From NCBI RefSeq assembly GCF_001425745.1, contig NZ_LMDF01000006.1, positions 290,494-354,493 on the forward strand: 64,000 bases of DNA, in the 5' to 3' direction. Below the pieces are notes generated by a model, which was given only the letters and a program-made list of their open reading frames with translations, was not told the origin of the DNA and did not search any database. The translations under genes were made by a program, and so were the position numbers. This document shows positions 60,652 to 64,000 of this stretch, piece after piece. This stretch comes from Caulobacter sp. Root343. GTDB lineage: Bacteria > Pseudomonadota > Alphaproteobacteria > Caulobacterales > Caulobacteraceae. Every line of letters starts with the position of its first letter. The stretch's first letter is position 1.

Positions 60652-61929
60652 ATGATCTCCGCTTCGATTCGCGCCCTGGCCTTGTCCGCTGGCCTGGCCA
60701 CCGCCGTCGCCGGCCTCCTCGCCAACCCCGCCACGGCGGCGGAACCCGTCTGCCGGGCGGACGACGGTTACGCCGCCGACTTCGACGGCCGCCGCACCTT
60801 CCGTTGGAAGCCGCAGTGGCTGCGATCGGCCAAGGCCAACGCCAAGGGGGCCGAGCTGTCGCCCGCCTATCAGGCCCTGATGGCCCGCGCCGACAAGGCG
60901 CTGGCCGGTCCCGTCTACAGCGTCGTCGACAAGAGCCGCACCCCGCCCAGCGGCGACAAGCACGACTACATCTCGATGGGCCCGTACTGGTGGCCCGATC
61001 CCGCCCAGCCGAACGGCGAGCCCTATATCCGCAAGGACGGCGAGGTGAACCCCGAGCGCAACACCAACGCCTTCGACGCCGGCCGCATGGACACGATGGC
61101 CGGCGCGGTCGAGGCCCTGTCCCTGGCCTACTACTTCACCGACGATCCGAAGTACGCGACCAAGGCCGCCCAGCTGCTGCGCGTCTGGTTCCTGGATCCG
61201 GCCACTCGGATGAACCCCAGCATGACCTACGCCCAGGGCGTGCCCGGCCGCACCCCGGGCCGGGCCGAGGGCGTGCTGGACACCTTCCGCCTGCTGCGGG
61301 TGGTGGAGTCGATCGGCGTCCTGGCCCCGTCCAAGGTGCTGTCCTCCGCCGAGCAGAAGGGCCTGGAGGCCTGGTTCGGCGACTACACACAGTGGATGCG
61401 GACCGCTCCGACCGGCAAGGAGGAGCGCGCGGCCGAGAACAACCACGGCATCTGGTTCGACAACCAGCTGGCGACCTTCGCCCTGTTCGCCCGCAAGCCC
61501 GACCTGGCCAAGCGCGTGATCGCCGCCGCCGGCAAGGACCGGATCGACCCGCAGATCGAGCCCGACGGGAAGATGCCCCGCGAGCTGGCCCGGACCAAGG
61601 GGCTGCACTACAGCTATTTCGCCCTCGAGCCGCTGGTCGGCATGGCCGAGCTGGGTCCTTGCGTCGGCGTCGATCTGTGGGGCTACAAGGGGCCGAAGGG
61701 GCAGGGGATCCGGGTCGCCTACGACTACCTGGCCCAGTTCGTCGGCAACGAGAAGGCCTTCCCCTACAAGGACCTGAAGCCCGAGGACGCGACCCGCGAG
61801 GCGCTGGATCTCTATGACCTGGCCGCCTGGGCCTATGGCGACGCCGCCTTCGCCGCCAAGGCCGACTTCATCGCCAAACAGTCGCCGGCGGCCCAGAGCC
61901 GGCTGACGGTCGCGGCTTACAGGAAGTAG
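60652..61929 (+). CDS. Exported alginate-lyase family protein (PL5-like)
   Basis: A 425-residue protein from ATG 60652 (AGGAAG upstream) with a signal peptide (to about 30, ANPATA). It has the all-helical alginate lyase pattern: DYISMGPYWWPDPAQPNGEPYIRKDGEVNPERN, GRMDTMAGAVEALSLAYYFTDDPKY, and the active-site pair N and H in AENNHGIWFDNQLATFAL, with the arginine and tyrosine in ELARTKGLHYSYFALEPLV. The family cleaves uronic-acid polymers by beta-elimination in the periplasm, giving unsaturated ends that GH105-type enzymes then remove. Substrate could be alginate or another uronate polymer. Confidence 0.85.
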   Translation: MISASIRALALSAGLATAVAGLLANPATAAEPVCRADDGYAADFDGRRTFRWKPQWLRSAKANAKGAELSPAYQALMARADKALAGPVYSVVDKSRTPPSGDKHDYISMGPYWWPDPAQPNGEPYIRKDGEVNPERNTNAFDAGRMDTMAGAVEALSLAYYFTDDPKYATKAAQLLRVWFLDPATRMNPSMTYAQGVPGRTPGRAEGVLDTFRLLRVVESIGVLAPSKVLSSAEQKGLEAWFGDYTQWMRTAPTGKEERAAENNHGIWFDNQLATFALFARKPDLAKRVIAAAGKDRIDPQIEPDGKMPRELARTKGLHYSYFALEPLVGMAELGPCVGVDLWGYKGPKGQGIRVAYDYLAQFVGNEKAFPYKDLKPEDATREALDLYDLAAWAYGDAAFAAKADFIAKQSPAAQSRLTVAAYRK

Positions 61930-62061
61930 TTTTCCGGGTCCGATTTTTCCGGCGAAAGGGGGACGGTCCGCAGCGGCGAACTGCGCGACCTTGGCCGTGA
62001 ATGTCCGCCATAGCCCTCGCCGCCATCGTGCTCGTCTGACTATTGGGAATGAGTCCTGAGC

Positions 62062-63330
62062 CTAAGGGGCGTCATGAACCCCCAGCATGGTGGACGCAGA
62101 CAGTTCCGGCGCCACAATGGCGAGGTCGTAGCCGCGGATGAGCGCGCGCCATTCAGGCGTCAGGGCTTCCAGATCGGCGCCGCGCAAACGGCGCAGATCC
62201 ACCAGGAACCAGTCGCCCGGCGGCGTGCCCGACGGGCGGGCCAGCATCACATCCTTGCACCAGTCGCTGTCCTTGCCCGTGGTCGCATCGAAGTTGTGCA
62301 CGGCCACCTGGCGGCCGACCCCGTTGTATCCGGCTTGCACGCCTCTCGCCCCGGTGACGATGACGTTGAGGGACTTCACGCCCTCTCCATCGGCGTGTTC
62401 AGCGACGAAATTGCCCAGGTCGCGCTGGCCGAGTGGATTGTAGCCCTTGTAGAGATGGTAGGCGCCGAACTTCATCAGCAAGCGGGCCTGCGGCGCCTCG
62501 GCAAAATGCGTCACCAGGGTCCGCTTCATCAGCCGCGCCCTGCGCCCGTTCGGATCGCCACTGCGGGACTGCGAGGACTGATAGATGGCGCGTGTTTCGC
62601 GCAAGGCGGCGAACAGCGCCTTGGCCCGGTCGCCGCCGTCCTGGTCGATGGCTTTCCCCGCCTGATCCAGCGCTGCATCGGTGGCCTTGAGCAGGAACAG
62701 GTCCATGGGTGAACCGGAGGTGAGCGCGGCCTGCATCGCCGTCCGCTCCTGCTCAGCCAGCGCTTCGATCTGGGCGCGGGCGAGCGGTCCTGGACCGGCC
62801 GCCAGCATCTGTTCGAGCAAATAGCCGCTCGAGCCCAAGAACTCCTGGTCCAGCCCCCACAGCTTGAAATCCGGTCCGGCGGCGCCTGCGCAATCGGCCG
62901 CCGTCTGGCCCTCGTCGCGGCCGTTGAGGAAGGCCATGGCGTCGGGATGCGAGCGCATGAAGTCAGAAATCCGCTGCTCCCGGTCCGGCGCTCTCAGCCG
63001 TGCGTTGACCGCTCCGGCGGCCTCCGGCCCGATCTCGACGACCATGGCCGTCAGGCCGCCGGGCGCCATCAATCGACAGACGTTCGTGGTGAAGGCGGGG
63101 ATCTCGCGCGAATGATGGCTCTCGCCGATGAGGACGTATCGGCTGGCGTTGATAGCCTCCGATAGTATCGCGGCTCCCGAACCCGAGAAGCCCTCCGGCC
63201 GAACTGTCAGCGGCGCCCCTGCCTGCGCCAGCCGATCCGCGAACGAGAGCGACGCAACGGGCTCGGCGTGGGCGGAAGCCGCGCACAGGCTTGCGAGCGC
63301 CAAGGCCGCCGCCATCGATTTCAGCTTCAT
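62062..63330 (-). CDS. Exported EreA/TIKI-like hydrolase-fold protein
   Basis: A 422-residue protein with a signal peptide (to about 22, CAASAHA). The mature part begins with NASRYVLIGESHHSREIP near 62-80, matching the GExxHxxxE start of the erythromycin esterase/TIKI/ChaN superfamily, then MVVEIGPEAAG near 95, FKLWGLDQEFLGSSG near 153 and LLMKFGAYHLYKGYNPLG near 280. Two cysteine pairs are possible. The family includes metal-dependent hydrolases, but erythromycin esterase activity should not be assumed. The shorter protein at 29545-30345 belongs to the same broad fold. The gene stands alone. Confidence 0.7.
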   Translation of the reverse strand: MKLKSMAAALALASLCAASAHAEPVASLSFADRLAQAGAPLTVRPEGFSGSGAAILSEAINASRYVLIGESHHSREIPAFTTNVCRLMAPGGLTAMVVEIGPEAAGAVNARLRAPDREQRISDFMRSHPDAMAFLNGRDEGQTAADCAGAAGPDFKLWGLDQEFLGSSGYLLEQMLAAGPGPLARAQIEALAEQERTAMQAALTSGSPMDLFLLKATDAALDQAGKAIDQDGGDRAKALFAALRETRAIYQSSQSRSGDPNGRRARLMKRTLVTHFAEAPQARLLMKFGAYHLYKGYNPLGQRDLGNFVAEHADGEGVKSLNVIVTGARGVQAGYNGVGRQVAVHNFDATTGKDSDWCKDVMLARPSGTPPGDWFLVDLRRLRGADLEALTPEWRALIRGYDLAIVAPELSASTMLGVHDAP

Positions 63331-64000
63331 ATCAAATCACCCCTGCTATGAAGCGTCCTTGCGGCGATCTCTGAAAACCACAAGTTAAATCGTGATCACA
63401 AGTCTCCTCGCGGCCTGAAATCTGGCATTCGCCCAATGAACGCTAAGGGGCGAAAGCAGTCTTTGCATGGTGGGTTGAACGCGGTCCTTGAGGCTGCAGC
63501 CTGCGATCGTCTGGCCGTGAGATGTAGGGAGGGCTCCTTCTCCGGGGGGAGGGGAGGGGTTCCCACCAAGCGAGGCCGTGCTCCGTAGAATCCCTCTCTC
63601 ATGGAGAGAGGGAGGGACCCGCCGCGTAGCGGTGGGAGGGTGAGTGGGTAGGCGGAGCCCCTGGACGATCTTGGCGCCATTGCGAGTGATGTGCCGGCAC
63701 GCCGGCTGAGGGTGTAACCACTCACCCTCCCACGCTTCGCGTGGGCCCCTCCCTCTCTCTCAGAGAGAGGGATTTCGGGGGCGACCACGGGGATTGGGCG
63801 CGTTGTATCCCCGGCGTTCGCGACATCGAAGTCAGCGATTTCAACGCCTTCTCACTTTTACGCGCTCCTGAATGATCCGCGTTGAATCCCGCTGCACAAT
63901 CATCGCTGTCCCCGTCGCAAGGGGAGGGCGCTTGGATCCGGCCCGAAGCGGCGGCGGGGATAGGCTGAGCGGGGTCGCCGTTAGGTCCCCGGCTGGCTCG
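63331..64000. other. 670-base stretch without a recognisable gene
   Basis: The last 670 bases hold the promoter region of the EreA/TIKI-like gene, a large repeat (63592-63771) and about 230 further bases to the window end. Frames crossing it on the minus strand are built from repeat sequence. The final 230 bases have a moderate hairpin content but I could not match them to any RNA gene; the true neighbour to the right lies outside the window. Confidence 0.6.
63592..63771. repeat. Long palindromic repeat (CCCTCTCTC type)
   Basis: Left end CCCTCTCTCATGGAGAGAGGG, then GGTGGGAGGGTGAGTGG; right end CCACTCACCCTCCCACG near 63719, then CCCCTCCCTCTCTCTCAGAGAGAGGG. The two arms are inverted copies over about 55 bases each, with a 70-base middle. 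A half-size relative acts as the terminator of the GH105 gene at 59238-59265. Confidence 0.85.

Noticed and set aside
60439..61608. Upstream extension of the GH105 frame by 390 codons
   Set aside because: Antisense to the alginate-lyase-family gene; the signal peptide and ribosome binding site place the start at 60438.
62062..63330. Erythromycin esterase resistance gene
   Set aside because: Only the fold-level start motif matches; a signal peptide and the absence of other resistance genes make a general TIKI/EreA-like label safer.
63396..63788. Possible 130-residue protein on the minus strand
   Set aside because: It is formed by the large CCCTCTCTC repeat and flanks; no ribosome binding site and no family.
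63800..64000. Possible tmRNA or RNase P RNA fragment at the window end
   Set aside because: The hairpins do not show the conserved core motifs of either RNA, and only 200 bases are visible.

Overview
The window is high-GC DNA that reads as a Caulobacterales genome, most likely Caulobacter or a close relative. The pointers are a perfect CtrA box (TTAA-N7-TTAA) between fliO and flgB, a MucR regulator, a DUF2336 protein, three TonB-dependent receptors (two next to carbohydrate or peptide enzymes), tandem flavin halogenases beside a receptor, and several families of palindromic intergenic repeats. No rRNA, transposase, integrase, prophage or CRISPR array was seen. One tRNA (anticodon CAT) is present. 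This is ordinary chromosome with catabolic islands, not an obvious mobile island.

Layout. 1-4.5 kb: end of an XRE/MmyB-type regulator, OsmC and DUF1272 proteins, a MaoC hydratase, a small exported protein, an Nramp metal transporter and a DUF4180 protein. 4.6-9.1 kb: lipid or alcohol catabolism (acyl-CoA synthetase, GMC oxidoreductase and a divergent enoyl-CoA hydratase). 9.3-13 kb: DUF2336, MucR, a PAS protein, and a coupled operon of one winged-helix protein and two DUF5985 membrane proteins. 13-16.4 kb: ribokinase, then divergent flagellar operons fliO-fliP and flgB-flgC-fliE. 16.5-21.3 kb: a GH2 glycosidase, a 55-residue membrane protein, and an osmoprotectant-type ABC transporter whose permease and binding protein are one polypeptide. 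21.3-28.9 kb: a complete five-step histidine utilisation locus (hutI-hutH-hutG-hutU divergent from hutF-hutC) with a HutC-type operator between the two arms. 28.9-33.1 kb: DUF1993, an exported TIKI/ChaN-like protein, a GFA protein, tRNA, YbaK deacylase and a second acyl-CoA synthetase. 33.2-44.7 kb: sugar dehydrogenase, GH3 glycosidase, LacI regulator, a long regulatory gap, a TonB-dependent receptor and two flavin-dependent halogenases. 44.9-47.8 kb: cyclophilin, YCII protein and an MHS-type MFS transporter. 47.9-55.8 kb: an ECF sigma / FecR / STN-containing TonB receptor signalling set and a convergent M14 metallopeptidase. 56-62 kb: a third TonB receptor, a GH105-type unsaturated uronyl hydrolase and an alginate-lyase-family protein; an ACCA-N3-TGGT palindrome occurs upstream of the receptor and between the two enzymes. 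62-64 kb: a second TIKI/EreA-like exported protein and about 670 bases without a recognisable gene.

How it works together. The hut genes form a closed pathway from histidine to glutamate. The 56-62 kb group looks like an uptake-plus-degradation locus for a uronic-acid polysaccharide. The 33-45 kb group looks like a glycoside utilisation locus with attached halogenases. The sigma/FecR/receptor set is a cell-surface signalling module with unknown ligand. Two repeat elements supply the stop codons of flanking genes, which shows they have been inserted at, or have grown into, gene ends.

All calls come from reading the sequence and translations; no database search was run. Coordinates of starts are my choice from ribosome binding sites and family length.
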